Origin: an uncultured Lachnospiraceae bacterium
GTDB lineage: Bacteria > Bacillota > Clostridia > Lachnospirales > Lachnospiraceae
Direction: 5' to 3'
DNA length: 36,394 nt
Assembly (NCBI GenBank): GCA_946616305.1
Contig: CAMOIV010000004.1
Location: 1-36,394, forward strand
The first letter of the stretch is position 1, and the number at the start of each line of letters is the position of its first letter. This document shows, piece by piece, positions 7,420 to 16,315 of this stretch. Position numbers and translations under genes: made by a program. Under the pieces are notes generated by a model, which was not told the DNA's origin, did no database searches, and saw only the letters and a list, made by a program, of their open reading frames with translations.

Positions 7420-7444
7420 CATGCAGTAAGGAAGGATCGATATC

Positions 7445-8395
7445 ATGCATTTTCTTATAACCGGAGGAGCCGGATTTATAGGCTCCAATATGACGGACGC
7501 ACTGTTAAAGAAAGGACATAAGGTCACTGTCTATGACGGATTCATAACGGGTCACAGACAGTATCTTGAGGAGGCTGCAAAAAGTCCTGATTTTACCCTT
7601 GTGGAGGGTATGATCGAGGAGGAAGACAAGCTGGATGCAGCCATGAAGGGCGTTGATTTCGTATTTCACTTTGCGGCAAATGCCGATGTGAGGAGAGGGC
7701 TGGAGCATCCCTTAAAGGATCTTGAGCAGAATACCAACAACACTGCCAGAGTCCTTGAAGCCATGAGGAGAAATGACGTTAAAAGGATAGGCTTCTCATC
7801 CACGGGCTCCGTATACGGAGAAGCCGAGGTGATACCTACTCCCGAGGACGCTCCCTTCCCGGTACAGACCTCCCTTTATGCAGCCTCAAAGCTGGCAGGA
7901 GAGGGGCTTATCGAGGCATATTGCGAGGGATATGATTTCCAGGGTTATATATTCAGATTCGTATCCATCCTTGGGGAGAGATACCCTCACGGACACGTAT
8001 ATGATTTCTATAAAAAGCTGAAGGCGGATCCCACAAGTCTTTACATACTGGGAGACGGGCATCAGAAGAAATCCTATCTGTATGTGGGAGACTGCATAAA
8101 TGCCATATTGACAGTGATAAACAACTGCAACGAAAAGGTGAACATCTATAACCTTGGGACAGATGAATACTGCGAGGTCAACGATTCCGTGGGATGGATC
8201 ACAAAGAGGATGGGAGTTGATCCAACGCTGTCCTACTCGGGAGGCAACAAGGGCTGGATAGGTGACAATCCCTTCATATATCTGGATACGAAGAAGATAC
8301 GATCCCTTGGATGGAAGCCTGAATATACCATAGAGGAAGCGGTGATAAAGACCGTTGATTATATAAGCGAAAACGAATGGCTTATCGAGGAGTAG
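7445..8395 (+). CDS. NAD-dependent nucleotide-sugar epimerase/dehydratase (SDR family)
   Basis: A 316-residue extended SDR protein. GGAGFIG at residues 7-13 binds NAD, and the catalytic Tyr145-xxx-Lys149 lies in SLYAASKLAGE. The sequence is closest in style to UDP-glucose 4-epimerase and related NDP-sugar epimerases, but the substrate cannot be fixed. It is the first gene of a heptose module (gmhA, transaldolase, hddA, hddC/gmhB), so it may act on GDP-heptose or supply another NDP-sugar such as UDP-galactose. The start has AAGGAAGGA upstream. The gene ends 5 nt before gmhA. Confidence 0.87.
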   Translation: MHFLITGGAGFIGSNMTDALLKKGHKVTVYDGFITGHRQYLEEAAKSPDFTLVEGMIEEEDKLDAAMKGVDFVFHFAANADVRRGLEHPLKDLEQNTNNTARVLEAMRRNDVKRIGFSSTGSVYGEAEVIPTPEDAPFPVQTSLYAASKLAGEGLIEAYCEGYDFQGYIFRFVSILGERYPHGHVYDFYKKLKADPTSLYILGDGHQKKSYLYVGDCINAILTVINNCNEKVNIYNLGTDEYCEVNDSVGWITKRMGVDPTLSYSGGNKGWIGDNPFIYLDTKKIRSLGWKPEYTIEEAVIKTVDYISENEWLIEE

Positions 8396-8400
8396 ATGAC

Positions 8401-8961
8401 ATGAACACAGCGGATTATATCAAGGGTTATCTCGAAGAGACCGTGGAGATAGCAAAAACCCTCCCTGCTGATGAGATAGAAAAGGCAGTGGACATACTGA
8501 GAAGAGTCAAGAAGGATGAAGGACGGCTCTTCATACTGGGAGTCGGGGGATCCGCAGCCAATGCGTCCCACGCTGTCAATGATTTCAGGAAGATCGGGGG
8601 TATCGAGACCTATGCTCCCACGGATAATGTGTCCGAGCTTACGGCAAGGACCAATGATGAGGGATGGGATACCACCTTTACGGAGTGGCTCAAGATATCC
8701 CATATAGGATCAAAGGACGCTGTCATGGTGCTGTCAGTAGGTGGAGGGAATGAAAACGCCAGCCCCAATATAGTCAGCGCACTGAAGCTTGCAAAGGATA
8801 AGGGAGCAGGCGTCATATCGGTAGTATCAAGAGACGGAGGCTATTCCAAAAAGGTCAGCGATGCCTGTGTTCTCATACCGGTCATCTGCGATGAGAGGAT
8901 CACTCCCCACGCCGAGGGTTTCCAGGGCATAGTCTGGCATCTTCTGGTAAATGCACTATAG
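8401..8961 (+). CDS. gmhA: GmhA-like sedoheptulose-7-phosphate isomerase (SIS domain)
   Basis: A 186-residue SIS-domain protein, near the usual 190-residue length of GmhA. The phosphosugar loop GVGGSAANASH is at residues 47-57, LSVGGGNENAS at about 111-121, and the C-terminal active-site helix region has ITPHAEGFQGIVWH with His170, Glu172 and His180. It should convert sedoheptulose 7-phosphate to D-glycero-D-manno-heptose 7-phosphate. The context supports this: an HddA-type kinase and a fused nucleotidyltransferase/phosphatase follow. The start at 8401 is preferred because GAGGAG sits 8 nt upstream; an earlier ATG overlaps the epimerase gene without a ribosome site. Confidence 0.88.
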   Translation: MNTADYIKGYLEETVEIAKTLPADEIEKAVDILRRVKKDEGRLFILGVGGSAANASHAVNDFRKIGGIETYAPTDNVSELTARTNDEGWDTTFTEWLKISHIGSKDAVMVLSVGGGNENASPNIVSALKLAKDKGAGVISVVSRDGGYSKKVSDACVLIPVICDERITPHAEGFQGIVWHLLVNAL

Positions 8962-8985
8962 GAAGTATGGCATAACGGAGCATAT

Positions 8986-9702
8986 ATGGATTACAGAGAC
9001 TTAAAGATCGATATCTACGCCGACGGCGCGGACATCGAGCAGATGAAGAGAGTATACAGCGAGGGATTGGTAAAGGGGTTCACCACCAATCCCACATTGA
9101 TGAAAAAGGCCGGAGTAAAGGATTATAAAAGCTTTGCAAAGGAGGCGGCGGATCATATAAAGGACCTGCCCCTGTCTTTTGAGGTATTTGCGGACGATTT
9201 TGAGACCATGGAGAAGGAAGCACTGGTCTTAAGCGCCATCGGTGACAACGTATATGTCAAGATACCCGTTACCAATACAAAGGGAGAATCAAGCGCCCCG
9301 CTGATAAAGAGACTCTCGGATAAGGGCATAAAGCTCAATATAACCGCGGTGTTTACCATAGAGCAGGTAAAGACGGTACTTGAGGCCCTTAACAGGAACA
9401 CACCCTCCATAGTATCCATCTTTGCAGGACGGATCACCAATGCCGGGGTGGATGCGGAGCCTGTCATAGCCGAAACGAAGAGGCTCTGTCTGGAGCACGG
9501 CAGATCAAAGGTGCTCTGGGCTTCCAGCAGAGAGCTTTTCAATATCATACAGGCAGAAAGGTCCGGGGCGGATATCATAACCATAACCGATGACCTGCTG
9601 CAGTCGCTTAAGACCATAGGACGGGATCTTAACGACTATTCACTGGATACAGTCAAGATGTTCTACAATGACGGAAAGGCATTAGGGTATAAGATCTTAT
9701 GA
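8986..9702 (+). CDS. Transaldolase family protein
   Basis: A 238-residue TIM-barrel protein of the short transaldolase/TalC type. The N-terminal TTNPTL is at residues 33-38, and the Schiff-base lysine is read as Lys92 in VYVKIPVTN. Transaldolase moves a three-carbon unit between sugar phosphates and can make sedoheptulose 7-phosphate, the substrate of GmhA encoded just upstream. This strongly suggests a dedicated local supply of the heptose precursor, though a fructose-6-phosphate aldolase activity cannot be excluded from sequence alone. It lies 24 nt after gmhA and overlaps hddA by 4 nt. Confidence 0.88.
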   Translation: MDYRDLKIDIYADGADIEQMKRVYSEGLVKGFTTNPTLMKKAGVKDYKSFAKEAADHIKDLPLSFEVFADDFETMEKEALVLSAIGDNVYVKIPVTNTKGESSAPLIKRLSDKGIKLNITAVFTIEQVKTVLEALNRNTPSIVSIFAGRITNAGVDAEPVIAETKRLCLEHGRSKVLWASSRELFNIIQAERSGADIITITDDLLQSLKTIGRDLNDYSLDTVKMFYNDGKALGYKIL

Positions 9703-10676
9703 TTATAGCCAGAAGCCCCTTGAGGATATCCCTGGGAGGAGGAGGAACGGACCTTCCCTCCTATTATGAGAAAAGGGGAGGCTTCCTCATATCTGCAGCT
9801 ATAGACAAATATGTCTATATCATCCTTCATGATACCTTTGACGGCAGTATAAAGCTGAAATATTCCGAATACGAAGAAGTAAGGCACGTCGATGACATAA
9901 GGCATGCCATATTCAGGGAGACCATGAAAAAGCTTGAGATCCCCGATGACTGCTCTCTGGAGATCTGTTCCATGGCGGATATCCCTCAGGGTACGGGACT
10001 GGGATCCTCATCCACCTTTACAACAGCCCTTCTTCGGGCCTTTCACCAGTACAAGGGAGATATCGCCAGCGCAAGGACCATAGCGGAGGAGGCCTGCGAT
10101 ATAGAGATGGTAAGGCTTGCAGAGCCCATAGGCAAGCAGGATCAGTATATATCCGCCTACGGAGGTTTGACCTGCATGGAGTTTTCAAAGGACGGAAGGG
10201 TGGATGTATATCCGTTGAATCTTAGACAGGAGACCTTTTACGATCTTGAAGACAACCTGATGCTGTATTTCACAGGCTTTTCCAGGTCTGCTTCGGGGAT
10301 ACTGAAGGAACAGGATGATGCCAGCAAGAAGGATGATGATGACATGCTGGCAAACCTCGACTACGTAAAACATCTGGGCTATGACTCCCAAAAGGCTTTT
10401 GAGCAGGGAGATCTTAGAGCCTTCGCGGATATCATGAACGTTCACTGGGAATACAAGAAAAAGCGGTCTAAGGGGATGAGCAACCCAAAGATCGACGAAT
10501 GGTATGAATATGCCATGAAGAACGGTGCCCTTGGCGGCAAGATGATAGGCGCAGGGGGCGGAGGATTCCTGATGTTTTATGCGGAGAACAGGACGAAGCT
10601 CAGGCAGGCCATGTCGAAGACCGAGATGAGCGAGGTCAGGTTCAGATTTGAGATGAAGGGGGCAAGCGTTCTATGA
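9699..10676 (+). CDS. hddA: HddA-like D-glycero-alpha-D-manno-heptose 7-phosphate kinase (GHMP family)
   Basis: A 325-residue GHMP kinase. Motif 1 is APLRISLGGGGTD-like (RSPLRISLGGGGTDLP near residues 6-20), the ATP loop PQGTGLGSSS is at residues 96-105, and motif 3 GAGGGGF is near residue 285. This pattern fits sugar kinases that phosphorylate the anomeric C1, as in the GDP-heptose route; HddA makes the 1,7-bisphosphate in the alpha form. L-fucokinase-like specificity is the alternative, but the gmhA and hddC/gmhB neighbours decide for heptose. It overlaps the transaldolase gene and the next gene by 4 nt each. Confidence 0.9.
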   Translation: MIIARSPLRISLGGGGTDLPSYYEKRGGFLISAAIDKYVYIILHDTFDGSIKLKYSEYEEVRHVDDIRHAIFRETMKKLEIPDDCSLEICSMADIPQGTGLGSSSTFTTALLRAFHQYKGDIASARTIAEEACDIEMVRLAEPIGKQDQYISAYGGLTCMEFSKDGRVDVYPLNLRQETFYDLEDNLMLYFTGFSRSASGILKEQDDASKKDDDDMLANLDYVKHLGYDSQKAFEQGDLRAFADIMNVHWEYKKKRSKGMSNPKIDEWYEYAMKNGALGGKMIGAGGGGFLMFYAENRTKLRQAMSKTEMSEVRFRFEMKGASVL

Positions 10677-12019
10677 TGCCCAAAATGTCGGATATCCAGG
10701 TCGTGGTCATGATGGGCGGGCTGGGCAGGAGGCTCGGCTCATTGATATCCGACTGTCCCAAACCCATGCTCCCGGTTTCGGGCAAACCATTCTTTGACTA
10801 TGAGCTTTTACTCCTGAAGCTGGCGGGCTTCAGGAGATTTCTCTTCTGTACCGGGCATATGTCCCGGGAGATAGAGTCCTATTACAAAGACGGATCTCAT
10901 CTTGATATCAGCATCACATATTCCAAAGAGCCCGAGCTTCAGGACGGATCGGGTGTTAAACTCCTTGGCACGGGAGGAGCCTTAAGGCATGCCTATGATA
11001 AGCTTTCCGATGACTTTCTCCTGGTATATGCAGATTCCTTCATGGATATTGATTACCGTGAGGTTGTATGGAGGTATTTTAAGGCAAAGGAAGAGGGCTT
11101 TTCCTCTCTTATGACCCTGCTTAAAAATAACGGCGATTATGATAAGAGCAATGTGATCTATAAGGATGGCGCCTTAAAGCTCTATGACAAGAAACAGGAG
11201 CTTTCGGATATGGATCATATCGATTACGGCGTAAACATGTTCTCCAGGCAGGTATTTGCAGGAAGAGATGAGGGAGAGGTCTTCGATCTGGGAGACATAC
11301 AGCATGAGCTTTCCCTATCGGGCAGGCTTTACGGTCTGGTTGTCACAAGAAGGTTCTACGAGATCGGAAGAGTGGAGCCATATAAGGAATTCATATCCTA
11401 TGTGAAGGACAGGTTTGAAGATAAGAAAAAGGCTGTTTTCCTGGACAGGGACGGCGTACTGAATGAGATAGTATATAACGAGGATACCGAGCAGCTTGAT
11501 TCCCCCTTAAGACTGTCCGAGCTTAAGCTGCTTCCCGGGGCAGCCAGGGCAGTAGCAGAGCTTAAAAGCGCAGGATATCACGTATTCGTGGTAACGAACC
11601 AGCCTGCTGCCGCAAAGGGCAAGACAGATCTTGGAACTCTGTTTGATATAAATAAAAAACTGATGGAGCTGATACCGGATATAGACGAGGTCTTCATGTG
11701 CCCTCATCATCCTGTGGGAAGTCAAAAAGGCAGGGAGAGAGAGGGAGAACTCATCTGTGAGTGTGAGTGCAGGAAGCCCAAGGACGGCCTGATCCGGCAG
11801 GCTACGGCGAAATATGCCATAGACTCCGACTCCTCCTATATGGTGGGGGATTCCCATACCGACATCATATGCGGCAGGAGCGCAAAGCTTAAGACGGTCT
11901 TTATAGGCTCTCTGAAATGCGACACCTGTAAAAAGCTGGGGGACATCTCTCCCGACTATGTGGCTTTGGATATCGAGGACGCTGCGTCATACATCATAAG
12001 CGGGCGAATGAGAACATGA
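10673..12019 (+). CDS. Fused HddC-type nucleotidyltransferase and GmhB-type phosphatase
   Basis: A 448-residue fusion. Residues 1 to about 245 are a sugar-phosphate nucleotidyltransferase with MMGGLGRRLG and the CPKPMLPVSGKPF motif. From about residue 253 a HAD phosphatase begins with FLDRDGVLNE (Asp258, Asp260), and it carries a GmhB-like zinc loop with Cys343, His345, Cys362, Cys364 and Cys366 in CECECRKPKDG. It should remove the C7 phosphate from heptose 1,7-bisphosphate and transfer a nucleotide, probably GMP, to the 1-phosphate. Together with HddA this completes the GDP-D-glycero-alpha-D-manno-heptose pathway. Two adjacent ATGs (10673 and 10676) are possible starts. Confidence 0.9.
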   Translation: MMPKMSDIQVVVMMGGLGRRLGSLISDCPKPMLPVSGKPFFDYELLLLKLAGFRRFLFCTGHMSREIESYYKDGSHLDISITYSKEPELQDGSGVKLLGTGGALRHAYDKLSDDFLLVYADSFMDIDYREVVWRYFKAKEEGFSSLMTLLKNNGDYDKSNVIYKDGALKLYDKKQELSDMDHIDYGVNMFSRQVFAGRDEGEVFDLGDIQHELSLSGRLYGLVVTRRFYEIGRVEPYKEFISYVKDRFEDKKKAVFLDRDGVLNEIVYNEDTEQLDSPLRLSELKLLPGAARAVAELKSAGYHVFVVTNQPAAAKGKTDLGTLFDINKKLMELIPDIDEVFMCPHHPVGSQKGREREGELICECECRKPKDGLIRQATAKYAIDSDSSYMVGDSHTDIICGRSAKLKTVFIGSLKCDTCKKLGDISPDYVALDIEDAASYIISGRMRT

Positions 12020-13050
12020 GGATACTTGTCATAGACATAGCTGCATCAAAGACCGGAGCCCTGTCCGTATTGCGTGATTTCTACGGATATGTCAGAGGGC
12101 ACGCAGGAGAGGATGAGTGGATATTTGCCGTAGGATCAAAGGATGTCCTTGAGGAGCCGGCAGAGGACAATATCAGGATAGTGGTCAGAGATGATGTAAA
12201 GGCCTCATCCCTTGCAAGACTTCGTTTCGAATTCTTTACGGGAGCGGGCTTTATCAGAAGCATTGCCCCGGATGTGGTGATAAGCCTGGAAAACACCATG
12301 CCCGTCAGGATAGAGGGCGGCATCCGCAGGATACTGTACATCCATCAGCCTTTAGGCTTTCAGAAGCTTAAAAGATTCTCCCTCTTCAGGAAGGAGGAGA
12401 GGGCTCTTGCGCTGTATCAGAGGTTCTACCATAAGCTGATCATGGCATCGGCAAAGCGCTCGGATATCCTCATCGTCCAGACGGAATGGATGAAAAAGGC
12501 TCTGATAAGAGACCTTAAAGGAACAGTTAAAAGAATAGAGAAGATAGGACCCGACATACCGGATCTTTCCGGATATGTGAGGGAGGATCAAGGCGTATCG
12601 GACAGGTTTTTCTATCCCGCAAGCGATATAACCTACAAAAACCACCGTGTCATAGATGAAGCGGCAGAGCTTTTGAAGAAGGAAGGCATAAGCTGTGACA
12701 TCCTGTATACTAAGGACAGGGTCTTAAAAAGGGAGGAGGTATTTGAGGAATACAACCGTTCCACTCTTATCTTCCCCTCATACATAGAGACCTTCGGGAT
12801 GCCTCTTGCGGAGGCAAGGCAGTTCGGGACGGTGATCCTTGCTGCCGATACGGAATTTGCTAAAGAGGTCCTATATGGATATGATAGAGCATATTATTTC
12901 GATGCTTTTGATGCAAAAGCCCTTGCAGATCTCATGAAAAAGGTGATACAGGGGGAGCTTAAAAGAGGCAGCGGCGAAGTACCTGAGGAGAGAGAGGATT
13001 CCTACGGCAGGATCCTGGAGATGATAAGGAATGCAGAAGGACAGGCTTAA
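12016..13050 (+). CDS. Glycosyltransferase, GT4 family
   Basis: A 344-residue GT-B enzyme. The C-terminal nucleotide-sugar site reads FPSYIETFGMPLAEARQFG, matching the EX7E motif of GT4, and it ends with an ADTEFAKEVL segment like other family members. There are no membrane segments, so it acts at the cytosolic face on the lipid-linked repeat unit. It overlaps the upstream gene by 4 nt and directly follows the heptose activation enzymes, so a heptosyltransferase role is possible but not shown by sequence. Confidence 0.85.
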   Translation: MRILVIDIAASKTGALSVLRDFYGYVRGHAGEDEWIFAVGSKDVLEEPAEDNIRIVVRDDVKASSLARLRFEFFTGAGFIRSIAPDVVISLENTMPVRIEGGIRRILYIHQPLGFQKLKRFSLFRKEERALALYQRFYHKLIMASAKRSDILIVQTEWMKKALIRDLKGTVKRIEKIGPDIPDLSGYVREDQGVSDRFFYPASDITYKNHRVIDEAAELLKKEGISCDILYTKDRVLKREEVFEEYNRSTLIFPSYIETFGMPLAEARQFGTVILAADTEFAKEVLYGYDRAYYFDAFDAKALADLMKKVIQGELKRGSGEVPEEREDSYGRILEMIRNAEGQA

Positions 13051-14236
13051 ATATGTGATCTTTGCGGTTTATCCGCTGGCATCACTTATATATACCGCCG
13101 CTTTGTTCATAAGCGGATTAAGAGAGGGGATCTGCCTCACGGCAGTGCTTTTGGCTGCCATTTTATCTGCGGTGATAATGAAATATGTCAGGATAGAGCA
13201 CACGGAGGATGTGGTATTTTTGGTTTACATAATTTACAACCTCCTCTCCGGCATCTGGTGTGTTTATTTCGGCATCCCCCTGATGGTCTATGTGGGAGAG
13301 GTGACGACAACCCTTATCCCCATGGGACTTTTCTATGCGGGGAGATCCATGAAGGATGAGGATGCCCTGAGATTTTACGAGTGCTTTATCCTTGCCGTGC
13401 TGTTTCTGGGGGTACTGGGAGTTATCCTCAATGCTGTTGCGCCTCAGTTCTACCTGGATTATTCCGTGGCCATGAATTATATATCAAAGGCTGACGCCGA
13501 AACCGCCAGGGTCAGGATGGATTCGGTGGTGGGCTCGGGAGCTCTGGCCACATTGCTCTGCTTTTCCGTCTGCTCCTCGGTTTTCCTTATCGAGGATGAG
13601 CATAAGAGCAGGCGCATAAGAGGCATCGTATATCTGGTGCTTTCCGTAGTATTTGCCTTTATGGCCAATCAAAGAGCCTCCATGGCTTCCATCATCATCA
13701 TGCTGATATTCTTTAATTACACTGCCTTCAGGGTATATAAGGCCGCTCCGGTGAAGTATCTCATATACGAGGCAGCTGCCCTTGTCCTTGCCATAGGAGG
13801 GATAGTGGTATTTGCCGGAGGCATCTTCGACAAGATAATGGCCAGGCTTGTATCCATACCCCAGGGCTTCGGAGAGAGGTCCGAACAGTGGATAGCTGCC
13901 GTCAATAACATGTGTAATATATGGCTGGGAGACGGTCTGGGGTCCCACGGACACAGGGCAGTGGGATATCAGCCCTATATCGTAGCCGACGGCGGGCTTG
14001 TAAAGATATATGCTGAGATGGGACTTATCGGAACGTCAGTTATCATATTCCTTTTGGTGCTGATATACAGGAAAACCTACAGGAATCTTAAGAGTGTGGT
14101 GCCGGAAATAGCCATTATCACCTGTGCCATCTTGATCTCCATAGGCTCCAATCCTCTTGAATTTGAGATCTGTGCTCCCATAGCATATTTCGCTCTGGGC
14201 AGGGCCGTATTAAAGCTTACGGAGGATAAGGGATGA
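13031..14236 (+). CDS. Wzy-like polysaccharide polymerase/O-antigen ligase family membrane protein
   Basis: A 401-residue polytopic protein with about 10-12 hydrophobic segments. ANQRASMASI in a middle segment, and a large extracytoplasmic loop ending in GGLVKIYAEMGLIG before the last helices, are typical of the O-antigen ligase/polymerase superfamily. It should join lipid-linked repeat units after flipping. It overlaps the upstream GT4 gene by 20 nt and the WbsX-like gene by 4 nt. Sequence in this family is too divergent to predict linkage. Confidence 0.78.
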   Translation: MQKDRLKYVIFAVYPLASLIYTAALFISGLREGICLTAVLLAAILSAVIMKYVRIEHTEDVVFLVYIIYNLLSGIWCVYFGIPLMVYVGEVTTTLIPMGLFYAGRSMKDEDALRFYECFILAVLFLGVLGVILNAVAPQFYLDYSVAMNYISKADAETARVRMDSVVGSGALATLLCFSVCSSVFLIEDEHKSRRIRGIVYLVLSVVFAFMANQRASMASIIIMLIFFNYTAFRVYKAAPVKYLIYEAAALVLAIGGIVVFAGGIFDKIMARLVSIPQGFGERSEQWIAAVNNMCNIWLGDGLGSHGHRAVGYQPYIVADGGLVKIYAEMGLIGTSVIIFLLVLIYRKTYRNLKSVVPEIAIITCAILISIGSNPLEFEICAPIAYFALGRAVLKLTEDKG

Positions 14237-15309
14237 GGGTTCTGGCGCTTTATCTTCCACAGTTTCACCGCTTCGATGAGAATGATCAGTGGTGGGGAGA
14301 GGGATATACGGAGTGGACGGCGGTAAAGAGTGCCAAACCGCTGTACAAAGGGCATATCCAGCCAAGAGTCCCCATGGGAGGCGATTATTACGATCTGTCT
14401 GATCAGGAGGCGGCGGCTCTTTCTAAGCAGGCGGAGCTTGCAAGGGAATACGGCATATACGGGTTTGTATTTTACCATTACTATTTCAAGGGACAGAAGC
14501 TGATGGAGCTTCCGGCCGAGATCCTCTTAAGGCATAAGGAGATAGATCTTAAATACTGTCTGGACTGGGCCAACGAAACCTGGACCAGAGCCTGGTACGG
14601 CAGGATGGAGGATGTGCTCATCCGACAGGAGTACGGCGATAAGAAGGACTGGAAGGAGCATTTTGATTATCTCATACAGTTCTTTAAGGATGAAAGATAT
14701 ATAAAGATAGACAATAAGCCGGTATTATGCATCTACAGGACCTTTGACATAGAGCATCTTGATAAGATGAGGGCATACTTTGAGGAAAGGGCCAGGGAGG
14801 AAGGCTTTGACGGCATATATCTCATAGGTGGAAGAGTGGCAGAGCGCCTGGATGACAGGAATCTTTGCGACGCATGGTATTATTTTGAGCCGGGATACTC
14901 GCTCAAGCGTTCCCTGACCCCCTTCGGTACCTTCTGCTATAATGCCTCCACCGCCATAAGGGGAGCAGTAAACACCGTTTTCAAGACGCAGATCTTAGAG
15001 CGCAGGATACCTATACGCAGGATCTATGATTCCATACTGTCCAGGGAATACGGGAAGAATGAGTACCCGGGTCTTATAGCAAGATGGGACAATACACCAA
15101 GGCGCGGATACAAGGGACTGGTCTACACTGGAGGAAGTCCGGAACTCTTTGGTGATGCTTTATGTAAACTATCCCGCAAGATAGACAAGGACAGCTTCCT
15201 GTTCATCAATGCGTGGAACGAATGGGGAGAGGGAGCCATGCTGGAGGCTGATGAGGCAGAAGGATATGCATATCTTCAAAAGGTAAAAGAGGCTAATGAT
15301 GGACAATAA
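14233..15309 (+). CDS. WbsX-like protein (GH99-like domain)
   Basis: A 358-residue soluble protein. It opens with ALYLPQFHRFDENDQWWGEGYTEW-type sequence (residues about 5-28) and includes CLDWANETWTRAW and, near the end, FINAWNEWGEGAMLEAD; these are signatures of the WbsX family, whose fold relates to GH99 glycosidases. Members are found in O-antigen and capsule clusters and are often annotated as glycosyltransferases, but the reaction is not established to my knowledge. No signal peptide is seen, so it probably works in the cytosol. Confidence 0.87.
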   Translation: MRVLALYLPQFHRFDENDQWWGEGYTEWTAVKSAKPLYKGHIQPRVPMGGDYYDLSDQEAAALSKQAELAREYGIYGFVFYHYYFKGQKLMELPAEILLRHKEIDLKYCLDWANETWTRAWYGRMEDVLIRQEYGDKKDWKEHFDYLIQFFKDERYIKIDNKPVLCIYRTFDIEHLDKMRAYFEERAREEGFDGIYLIGGRVAERLDDRNLCDAWYYFEPGYSLKRSLTPFGTFCYNASTAIRGAVNTVFKTQILERRIPIRRIYDSILSREYGKNEYPGLIARWDNTPRRGYKGLVYTGGSPELFGDALCKLSRKIDKDSFLFINAWNEWGEGAMLEADEAEGYAYLQKVKEANDGQ

Positions 15310-16315
15310 GACAGGAGAAAAAATATCCGTTATCTCGATCATATATGATGTGGAGGAATATCTGCCTAAGGCTTTGGAGAGCATGACAGAGCAGAGCTAT
15401 AAGGATCTTGAGATCATCCTTGTGGTGGGGATCGGCAAAAAGGAGACAAAGGATCTTGAGATCTGTGAAGCCTACGCCGCAAAGGATGACAGGATAAAGA
15501 TCGTGGCAACAGAGGCCAGGGGTACCGGAGATGCAAGAAATAAGGGCCTTGACGCTGCAACCGGCGACTATATCGCCTTTATAGACGGGGATGACTGGGC
15601 CGAAAAGGATATGATGGAGAGACTTTATGTAAACCTAAAAGAGCATGATGCTATGATCTCCGTCTGCGGCAAATTCAGTGAATATGATGACAGATCGGAG
15701 CCCGATCCCGCAGCACCTGTTCGCGTGATGGATCCGGCCTCCTCCTTTGAGATGATCATGAGGGGCACGGGGTTTTTCTTCCACTGCTGGGACAAGCTTT
15801 TCGAAGCATCGGTATTTGAGGGCTTGAGATTCCCGGATGACAGGTATCTGGAGGACAGGTATGTCATAGACAAGGCCATAGCAAAGGCCGGCAGGATAGT
15901 ATATGACACAGCTCCGCTGTATCATTACAGGGTCAGGGGCAACAGTCTCTCTAGAGTCCGTGACATGGCGGAATACAATACCGATGCGGATACGCAGTTT
16001 TGCGAATTTGCTCTGGGCTATGCACCGGGACTTAAGGACCTTGCCGCCTCCTTCCTGCTGTATGATCATCTGACCTGCATACAGAATTACCTGCTTTACT
16101 TCAAGGGACAGGAGACGGATACGGCGAGGATGCAGGACAAGTACAAAGAACATATGGAATACTTACGGGTGGTCGGTAAGGATATAAAGCATAATCCCGA
16201 GATCGGCAGATCCCTTAAGATAAAGAGATATCTGGCCCTTTATGCCCCGCAGGTATTAAAGATACTGACAAAAAGACATGTGAGACAGATAGAAAATGAT
16301 AAAAAATTTCAATAA
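15299..16315 (+). CDS. Glycosyltransferase, GT2 family
   Basis: A 338-residue GT-A enzyme. The N-terminal domain has ISIIYDVEEYLPKALESM, then GDARNKGLDAATG and the metal-binding FIDGDDW. Two adjacent ATGs exist (15296, 15299); the second has better spacing to GAGG at 15289-15292. It overlaps the WbsX-like gene. It should add one sugar to the growing repeat; donor unknown. The C-terminal half (YRVRGNSLSR and onward) is normal for capsule GT2 enzymes. Confidence 0.87.
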   Translation: MDNKTGEKISVISIIYDVEEYLPKALESMTEQSYKDLEIILVVGIGKKETKDLEICEAYAAKDDRIKIVATEARGTGDARNKGLDAATGDYIAFIDGDDWAEKDMMERLYVNLKEHDAMISVCGKFSEYDDRSEPDPAAPVRVMDPASSFEMIMRGTGFFFHCWDKLFEASVFEGLRFPDDRYLEDRYVIDKAIAKAGRIVYDTAPLYHYRVRGNSLSRVRDMAEYNTDADTQFCEFALGYAPGLKDLAASFLLYDHLTCIQNYLLYFKGQETDTARMQDKYKEHMEYLRVVGKDIKHNPEIGRSLKIKRYLALYAPQVLKILTKRHVRQIENDKKFQ

